Source of the DNA: Aphis gossypii
Taxonomy: Eukaryota; Arthropoda; Insecta; Hemiptera; Aphididae
Assembly: GCF_020184175.1 (NCBI RefSeq)
Contig: NC_065533.1
Location: forward strand, 50,878,351 to 50,942,350
Direction: 5' to 3'
DNA: 64,000 bases
Position numbers and translations under genes: made by a program
The notes under the pieces: model-generated
The model's database searches: none
Seen by the model: the letters and a program-made list of their open reading frames with translations, nothing else
What the model was told of the DNA's origin: nothing
In this document: positions 48,841 to 62,891 of the stretch, one piece after another
Layout: every line of letters begins with the position of its first letter
How positions within the stretch are numbered: position 1 is the first letter of the stretch

Positions 48841-51800
48841 CCTACAACAGTTTTTTCAATAAAATGTGAACATTTAATTTGTCTTTAAAAAAGGACAATA
48901 GTAAAACGTTCTTGATTTAATAAAATTATAAGATTATAAGAATCTCTTGACATAACTTAATGTGAATGTTATAGACTAACGTTATCAGAATTCATTTTAA
49001 AAAATATTATGAGAATGATAAATTATAAATGTTATGAAAACTTTTTAAAAATAATATTAAGCGAACCTTATTTTTGTGGCCAAATAATTATGTCAGAAGA
49101 TTATAGAAACGTTAAATACTTATATGGAAATTAAAATAGAACTTTCTCACAAGGTAATTATTCTATTAATAACATTCCTACAATTTTGTATGAACATAAC
49201 ATTGCTGTCTGGGAATATATAAATATTAAATATTCGTTCCTATAATACGTATATATGTATACGATTATAAAAAAAAAAACAGATGACAATTTAACGGGTC
49301 CAATGGTCCATATATTACGTAATATAAAAATGCATAGCGTGCACATTCAAATTCCACGCATATAGTTTATATAATATTATACACTCACGACTTACCTAAT
49401 CCACAACGACTGACATCCGATAAGTACACGGAATTACAATAATATACGAGTTTCAGCTGCTACAGAGTATCAAACTTATATACGAGCAGTACGAGTATAT
49501 TATTACATATAATTTTGACGCCTGACGGTATAACAGTCATCCGTACTCAAACGCATTTACCGCATTATTATTATCATATTGTAATCAAAGCGTCTAATGC
49601 AAAGTAGTGGCCCATAAAGTATTCTGGTCATTTTTTATTCATTTTTTTTTTCAGATTACAGAGTTCCCCCGACTACTCGATAATACGCGCTGATAATTTT
49701 TTCTGTTTTTCACACCACCCGGAACGAAATCGTAAATATGGCATGTTAATAATAATAATGGTTATAGTAGGTATAATTACTAATTAATGCGATGAAGAAA
49801 CGAGGAAATAACTAGCCGAGATCGAGACGTACATAATAGGTACCTATATCATACTGCAGATGCAGGTGGCGATCTAGACGCGAGTCAGATGGTGGCAAAT
49901 TCGTTCTCGAGCTGGCTGTTGTGAATTTATTATTAAACTGTTTAGAGTACCTACCTATAACGTTATGCGATTCACATTGCGGCACCGAATCCAACAGTGC
50001 GAATAGTGCGGTGGTATAAATTTTAAATTAAAACAAACGCACGTAAAATATAAAAATATGTACACAGAGCGATTCACCGACCGATGGACATTCTCACCCC
50101 TCTTTTATTCTTTAATAATACGTTAATAATTTACAGTGAAAAATGGCTGCAGTTCTCATTTGAAAAAAAAAAAAATTTTTTTTAACCACTATAAAATGTT
50201 TGTCTAAATACTTTAAATTGTATTTACAACATCTATAATATCGGTATTTGGCCATACCTATTTCTGAGACGAGTGCATACTTAAAAATCCCAAAAGTCAA
50301 AATCTGGATAAATACGTTTGGTCAAAGGAAAAAACGGGGAGGAGCATGTTTGGGAATCGTCCGGTATAGGTATCATCTATATCATTTGTGTGTGCTTGTG
50401 TATACATTTCATGTGTATACACTCATACGTATATAAACATTTCAATAAACATTCTTAGATTTATCTATTTTTTATATCCGGGTATATGGTGTATATATTT
50501 GTATTACTTACGCGTGTAAGAAAAATATGTCATTGTTTCGTCGCGCACTTAGAGTAATGTCGTCGAAAAACATAATCACATCATAACGCATATATTGATA
50601 GTATAACACCATATAACGGATATATACTCTACTGCATCAGCAGGTCGTATTATCGACGTCTCTTTTGTTTATTATATAGTGTTTTTATTCGTTGAATTAT
50701 TTTTTGCGTGACCTTAATCGTGGCAGTTTATAAATGTACTTACTCGTCATCGTCGTCGTATTTAGCTGTTTTACGATCCCGGGGATCTTGTGACACATAT
50801 ATCTAATATGTTTACTATACATAGGTATACCGCAAAGCTGGTTATATGTACCGGAAACAATAATTTAATGTATGAAACGTATACGTACGTATCGTTTGCC
50901 ATCACATTAAATTTAAAATATAAATAAATCGATCAAGATGTGTCGCGATTTCGATTAGCGTATTTGTCGTTTTTTCATATAATATAAACGAATTAAAATT
51001 GTTTTACGCGCGTCGGTCAAACGTATTCAAACAAACTGAACTATTATTATTATTATGTGTACAGTATTCACTATAAATTGTGTCCCACACGGTGAAACAT
51101 GAATAGGTAAAAAATGCAACTGATTTACATAAGAAATAAAACGTACAAATCACTTATAGATGCGGTCGCGTACGTATCAATAACATGTATTATTTCATTT
51201 GTTTATAATTTCTTTAATGTTTATAAATTCAATTATGATAGTACCTACGTACATATTACATTTAATACGCGTTGTTGTTAACCTTATGTTTACGATTGTC
51301 CTTCTGTTAATAATTTAATAATAAAAAAATGTATAACTGTAAAAAATCTTTTATTAAAGTGATGAAATTTAGTGAGGGTATTTTAAAAAAAAAACATAAT
51401 AATGTGCTTAATAATCTGTTTTTATACTTGTAAACAAATATTACGAATTCCAAGGTTTTTTTTTATGTTTATATATAAATAGCTATACAGTCGGTTGAAA
51501 AGTTTTATGTAAAATTACGTTTAAACTTTGAAAATGGGGTCGGTGTGAATGGGGAAACATTCTTCTTCCTTATTGTTTATTTTTTTTCAACCCATCTCAC
51601 CCTAATCTTTTTCGACTTTAAATTTCGTTTAACTTTAAACATGAAAACAAAGTGGTTTTTTAACACCCCTACCTTAAGTCGTCATTATAATGATACTAAT
51701 TTAAACGGTCAAATTAGTTACACTAATTTTTGAAAGACTATAAATGATAATGATTTATTGCTTGGCAATTTACATGTTCAAAAAATGTTTTTGATTACGT

Positions 51801-52465
51801 GCATAACAAATTACCGAATCGACACATTTTATTCTGAAAGTACTTATTTACTAATATTATTTTAATTTGAATTAGAGTAATTAAAATCCCATCAATTCAT
51901 AATTAAACACTGCTATATAACTAATAGTAACTATTGATAATTGATTATAGTGTAATGTGCACTTTATTTTTTTTTCATTTCTCTAAGGTATACTTATTGA
52001 CGTGTATAATTATTTTAAAAACGTTTTCAAATTATTGCAACTTTACTTAAACATCGTATATTATATAGAGTGCGTACTGGTATACTTAATTATTATTACA
52101 GTTGATAATCTTCAATTAAAATGATATAATATAAAGAATAGTTAAATGTACACAAAGTATAAATAATAAGAAAAAAAAAAATCTATTAATTTTTATAGCT
52201 TATACACATACATCGATTGAACAACCGACTAGAGCCACTAGAAAATAAAAACAATAATCTCCATGTAGTTAAAACACAAACATAAATATTTCTCTCCCTA
52301 TATTTACTATACGTAATAGTTTATACATGTATGAATATAGGTATTTCGCTTAAACGATTTGATTGTCGAGTAAGGGTGATTAACGGTAGCGTAGATCGTA
52401 ATCTAAATAGTAATAGACGTGATAACGATAAGGGTGCCGCGACAACCGCTTAAAATAATATATTA

Positions 52466-52479
52466 TGTTTACTGTTTAC
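52466..52479 (+). promoter_or_regulatory. tandem forkhead-type sites
   Basis: TGTTTAC occurs twice back to back. TRTTTAC is the consensus of forkhead (FOX) factors. The pair lies in a locally more CpG-rich 250-bp patch (52340-52600) inside A+T-rich DNA, so an enhancer is possible. Evidence is motif only. Confidence 0.25.
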
Positions 52480-55400
52480 ACGATTATTTATAGTTAACCG
52501 ACAACGGCGACCGAATTTACCAGTTCGCCATTCGTCGATACTCAAATTGCGTTAGTGCGTAGCGCGAGTCGTGACGGCCGAAAAATTTAACTATAAAAAA
52601 ATAGTCAATTAAATTTAAACGTATAACTTTTTATTCTCTTTCTGCACGGAATAAAAATAACATTACCGTACGCATTTTTAATTTTTTTTTTTTTATAAAA
52701 GTTCAATTCCGCGGTGTCCGATCGCTCCAATACACCCTATTTAGGTACATATATTATATTATCAAGCAACCCCAGCAGTTGCGAAATATGCGAATAGCGT
52801 AACGTTTGTGCTGGCAAAACCTATAGATTTCTATGTACAAACGGTTGATTCATCAAGCATACTCATTACCTCTATTTTCACCTTTAAATTTAAATAATAA
52901 ATAGATTCAAATAATTCTGACTTGGATTTTGAAAGTAAAATAATTTCAATTAGGTATTATTTTTATCATTCTTAGCAGTGTTCATGATTTAATAATATAT
53001 AAATGAATACTTAATAGTGCATGCATGGAATGTTTCAATGTTTAACAATTAATTATCCTTGAACTACTATAAGATAGCTAAAACCGTTAGAGAAATGTCG
53101 TTATACTTTACGTTTAAGTATCCAATTTTGTCCAAAAATAACTTTCGGATGGTTATAAAAAATTTGTGACTAAGAATTTTCTGTATTTTTTTACTGTTTT
53201 AAGAACAATTTATAAGAAACGTCGAGTTAAACTTTTTGTGTTTTTCTGAAAATGCCATAATATCAAAATCGATTTTGACAAAAACTTATATCGCGTAAAT
53301 GCTCCATTTTCTAGCGATTTTTATGTTTTCACCAATTACTATTTATTTATTAAAATACAGTGAATGTTCTACTTTTAACTACCAAAGTATTAAACAGATC
53401 TAATTTTCTATTCGAAACCACACTCCATTGTTGGAGATTGAAGGAATTTCTTACCCCAAAAAGTATCTTCCAATACGTAAAAAAATACATCATTGTAAAA
53501 CCAATCTAAAATATAAAAATTATTAAAATATATTTTAAATCTTATAATATGGAAATCGTAAAAAAGTTTCCATGTATTTATATAATGCAGGTCCTAAAAT
53601 AAGTTAACTAATTATATAAGTAGTGTTAAGTACTCATTGCGAGAGAATGAAAAACACGAAAAGCACTTGACGAAATTTGCAAATAATAACACAAAATCAT
53701 TTTTATATTACAAACGTCAATAAAATGAATTAATGAGATTATCACTGACTTTGGAAGTTAATTAACTCAATACTATAAAATTCTTGGACCAAATAATACT
53801 CTCTTATAATTTCTCCAAAGGATAGTGTAATTTGCTTCAAACTTAACTCCGCGGTCGGTCTAAAAAAACACTAGGTACCTATGCTAATAGAAAGCGTTCA
53901 TTTAAACTTTTTTTTGTATCTTTTTATTTACTATATTGGTCATTAGATTATATTATATATTATAATTATAAATATTATATTATTTATTGTATTATAATTA
54001 ATTTACGATTCCATCAACTTGATGATTAAATATGACTATATTTATACCTACTAAGTAAATAAATAATTAAATATAATTATAAATTGACTATCTAACTTAT
54101 ACGAAAGGGAGTTTATGAGGTATACTTAGTTAAGGTGTAAACTGTAGATGTATAATATAGACGTATGTCCCAAAATATTTGGAAAATTCGTAATAATGCA
54201 AACACTTTTATTTTTTATTTATTTGCTGTGGTTGTGATAGTTGCAGATAATATTGATGAAGGAATAGAATTATGCAGTGACATTATCATTGAATTTTTCA
54301 TAAGGGTGTCAATTTCTCCCCTCTGATAATCCATTCCACCAAATCCAGTAAATCACTGTACTAACCCTCAAATATGGATTAGGCCCTAAATCAGAAGATC
54401 CTTAATAGTATATTTCGTCTAGACACTATTTACCTAATGCTTATGGGTGTCAACAGAAAATCATAATGTTGTAATATACTAATATCGTATTTGTTGTACA
54501 TCAATACAACATATTTCTATATGTATTTACGTATTGTTAAAATGTTTACAGCTTTTATATTCTTCGAATATTATTTTCCTTCTAATATTCTAATGTTTGT
54601 AGACTATGAATAATAACGTAAAAATGATAAAATAGTTTTATGAATAGATAAAAAATCTAACCCATATATCATATATTATATAGTTTAAAATGTTGTAAAT
54701 TTATAATATAAAATATTCATCTTCGAATAATGAGGCTACATGATACAATCATATTAAAACACTGTTTTAAATTGTGGAAAAATTGATTTTGGAGTGCGCT
54801 TATCTGGCTTTCCCAAATATATAAAATAAAAATATCTTCAATAGCACTTTAAAATAAAGCTTGGTTTGTGGCTCATGCTTTTATGCTTTTCAATATTTAT
54901 ATCCATCCACTCTGCAGAATTATAACTTTACAGGATGATATACGCCTCCATTAGAATAATGTAGATAATACAAATCATATACAACATAATATGATATATT
55001 ATGAACTATATCAATAATATAAGATATTTTTATTTATCTTCTGATTAACCGTATTATTAACAATGATCTACTATAATTGTTTCTTTGTAATATTTAAAAT
55101 ATAAATCCCAGAGAATATTATATTAGTTTATTTTAAATCGAAATAATATAATATTGTATTATATTGTATAAATGAATGACAAAAAATAGAAGAAGCAGAA
55201 AATGATTAAAAAATTTGATAAATTGAAATATATTATTACATGTTTTTAAAATATTTCGATATTTATTTTGTTTGAAATCGTTTTTGATACTTCCATTTTT
55301 GAAAATCAAAATTATCATATGATAATATATACATAAAATGTATTAAAAACAATGATATATTATGAATAATTAGGTATTTAAATCAAAAATAATATATTAA

Positions 55401-58400
55401 AAAATTGTCACCTAGAAATATTAAAGTTAATTGCAGTATTTACCTATGTGTTTTAAAAATTGTATTTAATCATTCCTCATGAATAGAACTTCACAAATTT
55501 TAATGTATGAAAACCAAAATTATGTGTACAAATTATTTTGACATCATCATAATAATCTTCATAATTACAAAATCATTTTCAGATTAAACTAACAAAAATT
55601 ATAAAATTGACTCTTCGCTTTGAACGAACCATGCTCACATTATTTAGGCTTCAAAGGTCAAATGCATATTTTCAAATTCAAAAATAAAAATGCGTACACA
55701 AATCCAAAAGGTTGTTTAGTTTTTTTGATATATGCACATGGTTTCTCAATTTTCATGTAAAATGATCAAAGTGTACTACGAAATATTTTACGTATTGACT
55801 ATTATTACAGTTTGTTTGATATTCATAAGCTAATTAATTTTAAAAAAAATTTACAGGCAGTGCAATACTCCCGCGGGGATTTGGGTCTAGTGTTAGGATG
55901 AATATTTCGGGGTTGAGACGGGTTGCCGACAAATTGGTACACTATGCGTAGTCCGTTCTAGTGTTTTCATTTGTACCATAATAATATTATATAGTATACC
56001 TATTATAATTTCCGGCAAACGTTTTGGCGCACGTTCCACATCACTTGGGTATAGAGTTATTCACTTATGTTACGATTTTATGCTTCATATACTCTTTAGT
56101 CGACCTTTTACTTACTCTCTTATCCGATGCCGCAGCAAAGACACTTTTACAATCGAAAACACATGTGGTCCTAGTCACACTTGAATAAAACGAAATCAAT
56201 TTTCTTCGCTTTAAAAAAGATGAAATATGCAGGGGAGTACTAAAGCGGGTCACTGGTTCTGTTATACATATTACTTTCTCTCGAATTCAATACAAACATA
56301 TTATTCCTTAATGTTATATGAATTGAAATGAATGCTGCAAACTTTGTACATAAGTTGTATACGGTTTCGTATTGAAGAATTGCATTATTGACAATAGAGT
56401 TGTGAGAACGGTGTTCATAAAATTATATTTAACGTTTTGAAATGAGCAGTGGAAAAACTTATCCATACGTTTATTTTCATCCCTCGTTTTTGACACACGT
56501 AACTCCAAACGGATCACCGTTATTTCTATGATCATACAACTTTATCAATTTTATATGATTGTATAAATCTTTGCCAAATATTAAATTTGTTCATTAAATG
56601 TTGTTGCTTTTGAAACACTTATATCTTAGCAATTGATTGTATCTGAGCATTTTTGAGGATTGATGTAATTTTGCTTCTAAGGACCCATATTCCATGTTAA
56701 ATACGTATGGTATATACATCGTAAAATCTTTCAAAAGACTCGTCTTTTTAATAAATTGGTAATTTTTCCAAATACCATGTACATACTTTTTAATTATTTG
56801 CTCACACCATAGTGGAAGCAGGGATTATATTTTTATTGAATTATATAATTTGTTACAACATATCTACTCGTAGCATGAAAAACATCGGTAACGTTGTATT
56901 TAACAATATCGAAAGTTAATGAACGTCCGATCAGAATATTTTATTTTTTTAAATTAAGTTTAATCATTGATAATAATAGCAGATCTACGAGATAAGTGAA
57001 GTGAGACAAGTGCCACACCTATAGTTACTGTAGTAAAATGCTTTTTACATACTTTTATGAAAATATTTTACAATTTTAGCTGACGATTATTAATATTTTT
57101 GTTTTATGAAATTAGCATACAAAAAATAGAAATTTATTGATGTACACATATTTTTCTTTATTTAACAGCTTTGTATTAAAATTGTAGATTATTAGAATTA
57201 TTTTTACTTTGTTAATTTCTAGATTGATCTCCGGCAAAATTAATTTATCATAAATATATTTTTGTGTCTATTTTGCATCTATTGTAAATGTCAATAAAAA
57301 TGTAATAACGAAGTATTTCTCTGTTGGCTATACGTACAAGCAATCAAATGAACGTGGAAAAAATTTATGTAATAAATATAAATTAAATATCAGAAGAAAC
57401 TAGAAATGTCGAAAAAAAAATATAAAAAACTTAACAATAACGAGTATAATATTACATATTATTGTGAAAATGTCATAAATTCATAATAACGAACATTTTG
57501 ATAACAATTTGAACAAGTAGAAATATGCATTTTTTATAGAAGCAAAACGAGAATAATTTCAAATGAAACTACTTTATGTTTCATAAGAATAGGATGTTAA
57601 AATATGTATACATAAGTAGGTACATTGTCTTAAAATTTTAATATTCAAACAATTTTAATGGACGCAAAACGAATAAATATACATTTTTAAATTGTGGTAG
57701 GTATTACTAACTACTATAATATTAACTATTATGGTATATACTAATAGGCACTGTATTAGTAAATATAATAGATATATTTTGCATAGAATTGAAAAATTAA
57801 ATTATTAGTTTTCTCGGGATAATTTAAATTTTAGAATAAAGTCAGAAAGTATTGTTAATAAAAATATAAAATATTAGGATTGTTTAATATCATCCTAATA
57901 TATATTATTCATTGATATTTTAAAACATTATACGGTTTCATATGTTTCGACAAGTGTTGTGCCTTTGAAAAATCTGATCAAAGCATTGGTTTAAAAATAA
58001 TATAAAATAATATATGTAAGTATGAAATTTATTGTAGGAGTTAAAATTATTCACATTTATTTACATTTATTGATCGCTACATTAAATTGATATTGTACAT
58101 TAGAATCAGAAATATATAAATATTTTATTAATTATTAATATATAGTATTATACTTACCTAGTTATTATATAAATCCAAGCATTTTAAAATAAATAATATC
58201 CAACATCAAATATCCTATAATATACGATTTATAATATTACTATTATTATTATACTATATAATTATTTTCTCTCCGTACACTTTTTATGGTTATCTGGGAA
58301 CACTTATTTGGTGTATACTTTAATAAAATAATCCCGAAAAACGGCACCACGTAACCATTAAAGCTCAGTCAATGAATTTGAAGTGTTTGAAACATTGATC

Positions 58401-59252
58401 AGCAATCAATAGATAGGATATTTAATAGCCGATATGATATTGGAGTATTCATAAAAAAAAAAACAATATTTTTCAAAATAGTAAAGTAAAATAAGTTCGG
58501 TAAACTATTGTTAAAAAATTTGCATTCTAAAAGAATTATGCAATATTTTGAATACAATATTATGCATTTATACTCAAGTATATTTAAACATTAAATTATT
58601 TTGAGTAGATTGTGTGAAATAAGAACAGTTTACCTACATGGCACTTTAAACTAATAAATAAAATTATGTCCCAATACGTTTTTATAATATATATATATAA
58701 TATGTATACATATTTGTGCAACTTTAGATTGAATTTTTCTACGACCAGGTCGTATATTGGCTCTTATAAATTATAATATTATAAGGAGTCTGTGTTTTCG
58801 TTTCTTACTATTAATATTAACAAGTAATTTGCTCACAGAGGGGAAAATTAACGAACATAACGTATAATACCCATATAATATAAGCTAAAATAACTATTTA
58901 CGGCCGATGTGTCCATCGACCACCGCGGTGAAAAACAGCTGCCATTTATGAGATGATCGTACTAATATTATATAATATCGGAGGAGGCAAAATAACGTTA
59001 TTATTAAAAGAGAAATAAAAAAAACCTAATAATAAAAAATACGACTATGAATAAATTAACTGTCATCATTAGACATGAGATAAAAACTGAAAATGTAATA
59101 AAAATTCATTACATATACCATATTTGGGTTTTCTTCGCGTTATTGACATTTTTAATTTTTTTTTGCCTTCGTATACCATATAAATTAATTTCATCATATA
59201 ACTACTATTGTATATATTATTATTAAAATTATAATAATATTTTAAAATTAGG

Positions 59253-59279
59253 TTAGCGCCAAACACTTACTGGCGCTAA
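59253..59279. other. perfect hairpin
   Basis: TTAGCGCCA (59253-59261), 9-nt loop, TGGCGCTAA (59271-59279). The stem contains the GCGC core and is unusual in this A+T-rich setting. Nothing nearby explains it. Confidence 0.5.
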
Positions 59280-59859
59280 ACAGTTTCATGTTTGTTTGCC
59301 AAAAGATCTGTCATATTAATTTTATTTTTTGGACAGAACGAAAACATGGTTCTGTAAGGTCTACACAACGCGAACATTGTAGATACGCACATGATAATAA
59401 TTATGTGTTATCTTTTGAACACTAAACATGTTTTCTGGTGTTATTTTTGTAAAAATACTAAATTCATAAATAATAAACATGTATAATTTGAAATTATAAA
59501 TTCATTACATGTGCTAAATTTGTAGAGAATATCTGGAAACATTGACAAATTCACAAAAATCAATTAAGCTAACTTCTTATTAGTTTTTTTTAATTAATAA
59601 ATGACACTAAATGCACATTTTATATTTAGTGGACAATTTTAATATCCCAAATGAATCATTGGAAGGTACCTACTTCATTTTCAACTAAAGCTCTCGAAAA
59701 AGCTGCAGCAAAAATATAGTTACAGCTAATACACAAAAAATCAAATTATTAAATTTTTTTGACAGTGAGCCATCACAAAACGATGTGGATTAAATAGCTT
59801 ATAATAAGTTTAAGAATTGTATTATTTGGCATACCTATAACTTACTGTTCAGTACAATG

Positions 59860-60330
59860 AATAATTAGTCGCGTGAGACAAGCACAAAGATAGCGAGTCT
59901 GTTTTGTACTATCTAAAAATTCTTCAAATCCAAAGTTCTCATTAAGAAAATAAAATTAACACTGTACTCAACAATAGTTAGACCTAATCTCGTTTATGGA
60001 TATGAATTATGGAAAACGGCAAGTGTATAGTAAACGACTTGAAACTCTTGAAAACAAACCATGGAAAATGATTTATAGACCATTTCGTGATACAAAACAA
60101 AATAATAGAAATAGAAGTTCATCTAAAAACTATAAAAAATATTAGGTTCAGCATCAATTATATCAATTATATAAAGGGACAAAAAATGCAGTGATTGAAA
60201 CTTGTAATGAGAAAGAGTGGAAAAGAAACTATCAGAATAGATTTGGATTGGAAATCAAAAGAATAGAGACCTCGAGAAAAAACAAAATAAAGGAAGCTAA
60301 CATGCGAACATGAATGGAAGATGAAAAATT
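59860..60330 (+). pseudogene. decayed non-LTR retrotransposon reverse transcriptase, C-terminal part
   Basis: The translation shows the conserved end of a LINE-type reverse transcriptase despite stops and a frame change. KKIKLTLYSTIVRPNLVYGYELW at about 59946-60013 matches the usual LKxYKTLIRPVLxYGxExW pattern. After two stop codons and a frame shift near 60030, KRLETLENKPWKMIYRPFRD (about 60034-60093) matches the RLxxxERKxLRxIFGPxRD pattern. Further on, ELYQLYKG-like residues (about 60151-60177) fit the expected ELYxLYxxP segment. No catalytic FADD region is left and both ends fade into A+T-rich DNA. The family (RTE-, CR1- or Jockey-like) cannot be fixed from this fragment. It is a dead, 5'-truncated copy. 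Confidence 0.7.
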
Positions 60331-61020
60331 TAAATCAGTAAAGAGGATTGTAGTGATGGTGGCAACAATTTTGATAGTTATTAATACTAATGACAATGAC
60401 AACGATTTATATAATAAAATAACTTAAATTATTAGATTAAAATTTATTTTTCGTTTTTTGTAAAACCAGCATTAATATAATATGCTGTATGTGAAAATGT
60501 ACACCCTGCACTTGCAATGTGTACAACACACTTGGTTATGGTAAGTATTTAATTATTTAAAATATTTACTTAATTTTATTATGTAAAGGGAAAATACTAA
60601 GCCTTAAGCCTCTTTTTTTTTTAAATCAAAATCCTTGTTGGTGGTAGTATTTTACAAAAACGTTCTTTTGTTAAATAAAATGGTAATTTTAGTAATATTT
60701 TTTTTTTACATTAAAATTATAGTAGGTAGGTATTATTCGAATGAAAACGAAACACTACCGTCTACCGTTTACCGTAAATACCAATTTTTAGTAAAAATGA
60801 ATTTATATGTGTTCGTATAAGTCTATTATATTATACTAATGTGGTATTTAAGTATTTAACACTTGGGCTAAATCAAAACGAACAATGATGCAATAAAAAA
60901 TAACAGGTCAATTGTTACTTAAAATTTTTCAAGATACAATATTATGGTATTTTTTTTTTAATGATCAGTTTATTTAGTCTGCTAAGTATATGAGTTGTAA
61001 CATGTACATATTATATAATA

Positions 61021-61194
61021 TAGCGGTTCTCAACCTTTTTATATTCGCATCCACCTACAAAATTTGAAAATTTTGCGTACCACCTAACCATTTTTTTGTT
61101 TATTATTAATGTATACCTTTATGTTTTATATGAAGGGAGATTTTCTTCACGTGCCACCAATGAGCTTTTACGTACCACAGGTTGAGAAGCGCTG
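61021..61194. mobile_element. hAT-type MITE with perfect 8-bp target duplication
   Basis: The left end is TAGCGGTTCTCAACC and the right end is GGTTGAGAAGCGCTG. Read inward from each end the two match closely (CAGCGCTTCTCAACC on the reverse strand), with the CAG/CTG ends of hAT elements; the left C has become T. ATATAATA occurs directly before (61013-61020) and directly after (61195-61202), an exact 8-bp duplication as hAT insertion makes. The 174-bp interior has no coding potential but carries GCGTACCACC and CGTACCACAGG words near the ends. It must be mobilised by a transposase from elsewhere; the CACTA-like gene in this window is not the matching type. Confidence 0.9.
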
Positions 61195-61202
61195 ATATAA
61201 TA

Positions 61203-62557
61203 CATTAACACAAACGGTATATGATAAATGATATAACTTAATTTAATTTACTATATCAATTATGCACGACGAATGCACAGTGATTAGTTGTATTATTGCA
61301 GTATAACTGTTTTTCAAAAATGTTGTTATGGAATGATTTAAGTATACCAGACAAATATTTCCAAAAATTTAATAATTTTCAAAAAAATTAGTAGTTATAT
61401 TTAGTTAAGAATAACTGTATACATTAAAAATACCTCTGCTTCGTTTTATTTTGGCCAAAGTATAAAAGTAGTTTACAATTATTGAATTATTACTCAAACT
61501 GTATAGCACTGATATTAAACTGTCACAAATCACAAAAATATTTATAGTACAAGTACAGTCATAAAAGTGGGAGTTATTAATTTGCATTGAACTTGATCCA
61601 AAATTATTGAAACACTGATCTGCAAAAATATATATAAGAGTACATTTTTACCGATAATATGTATAATATACACATATTATACATGTACATTGTATATTGT
61701 ATAAATTAATTTTTTTGTTATATTTAAATTTTGCTAATAAAATTTTCTAAAAACCAATTTATCTATACTATTTTAAAATATTTAAAAAAAGTTAAAAAAA
61801 AAAACTATTTTTAAGCAGTTAATAACAGGCAAAAGAAAAGTGTAAAATGTCTTGTTAGTTATTCTAAAAAAGGTTAGCAAAGGTTTTTTGAATAAGAATA
61901 GTTTTTATGCGAATGATTTTCCGTATATAATATATATTCTAGCATTGGCTTACTGGATTTGAAACGAAGTTAGGAATTCCCTGCAGATCAGTCGATTTTC
62001 AACCCTCTAGTAAAGTTAATAAAACAAAATTTTGTAACATTTAACGGAATCATATATATAATATATCCATTCTATGTATGTTGTATCAATTTTGGGAGGA
62101 CACGGACCAATGAAACTTGAACAAATATTTTATAGTATAGTCACCCGAAATTATTACGCATCCATAGTATATTTTCAATTAAAATAATTTAAAAGGATTT
62201 GCATTTTTAATTTTCCGTACCTACAATACCTGTCAATACCTACATACGTATTATCCATAATACAACTGATACTCAGCGTTCACTAATTAATTGTTTTTCG
62301 ATTAGTATATTATGTATCTAATATCTGTATATATATGTATAATATTATATAACTGCTTATAATTTGTATCCTCTTTATAATGTTAATAATATGATAGTTG
62401 ATTTAATAATATTAAATTAAATTTGATTTAATAGTGGGTTTTTCAAGTTTATAAAGTACATCATATACCTAGTGTTAAAATGACAAAAAATAGTTTTGAT
62501 AGAGGCATGTAAGTGTTTTACTACAGCTTAACAAATACGTACATCGTTTTAGGATAA
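61203..62557. other. noncoding A+T-rich stretch, no gene seen
   Basis: No exon-like sequence. A perfect A+T-rich hairpin lies at 61659-61684 (ATGTATAATAT, loop ACAC, ATATTATACAT). Confidence 0.6.
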
Positions 62558-62796
62558 ACAGAAAAAAAAATAAAAAATAGAAGACGATCAATCTGCCACT
62601 TGAATTTCAATGAAATCCGACGTAACTACTTAACACCGACTGACGTGGGGACCCGTTTTGTATGCAATAATAAATGCATCGGCGAATTGACCCACTGTTT
62701 TACGATTCTGCTGCAGCAGTACCACAAAAGCATCGTAGGCGGAGGTTTTGATTGGCCCGACGGTCGAACCGAAAATTCAATTTATGCAGTAATCTG
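62558..62796 (+). CDS. possible internal exon, unknown protein
   Basis: I do not recognise a family. The frame is open from 62558 to a donor-like TCTG|GTAAAT at 62797. From 62600 the translation is complex and not repeat-derived, with TPTDVGTRFVCNNKCIGEL followed by THCFTILLQQYHKS and GGGFDWPDGRTENSIYAVIW. Base composition is more balanced than in the flanks. No ATG lies near the left end of the frame, so this would be an internal exon. The AG at 62580 has an A-rich, not pyrimidine-rich, tract, and TTTTAG at 62547-62552 lies just before the frame's last upstream stop, which would block it. The acceptor is therefore unsatisfactory. It may be part of a host gene continuing rightward, or a chance frame. 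Confidence 0.25.
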
Positions 62797-62891
62797 GTAA
62801 ATAATGTATGACTTTTGTTTTTTAGGTTTATATGATCGTGTACTTTATGCGCGAGTATACTAAAAAAATTGTGTCTAAGGTTATATTATTA

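Larger units (their letters stand above)
48841..59859. other. 11-kb noncoding A+T-rich stretch, no gene seen
   Basis: No supported exon. Slightly CpG-richer spots lie at about 49370-50010, 50500-50780 and 52340-52600; the last includes tandem TGTTTAC sites. A T-rich tract ending in CAG at about 49634-49654 resembles a splice acceptor with no coding frame after it. A short G+C-rich patch at about 55860-55935 may be transposon debris. A perfect hairpin lies at 57871-57901 (ATATTAGGAT, 11-nt loop, ATCCTAATAT). Confidence 0.6.

Noticed and set aside
48841..49500. Search for terminal inverted repeats of the two-gene module against 41500-42530
   Set aside because: No convincing matching ends with CACTA/G termini were found by eye; boundaries therefore left open rather than guessed.
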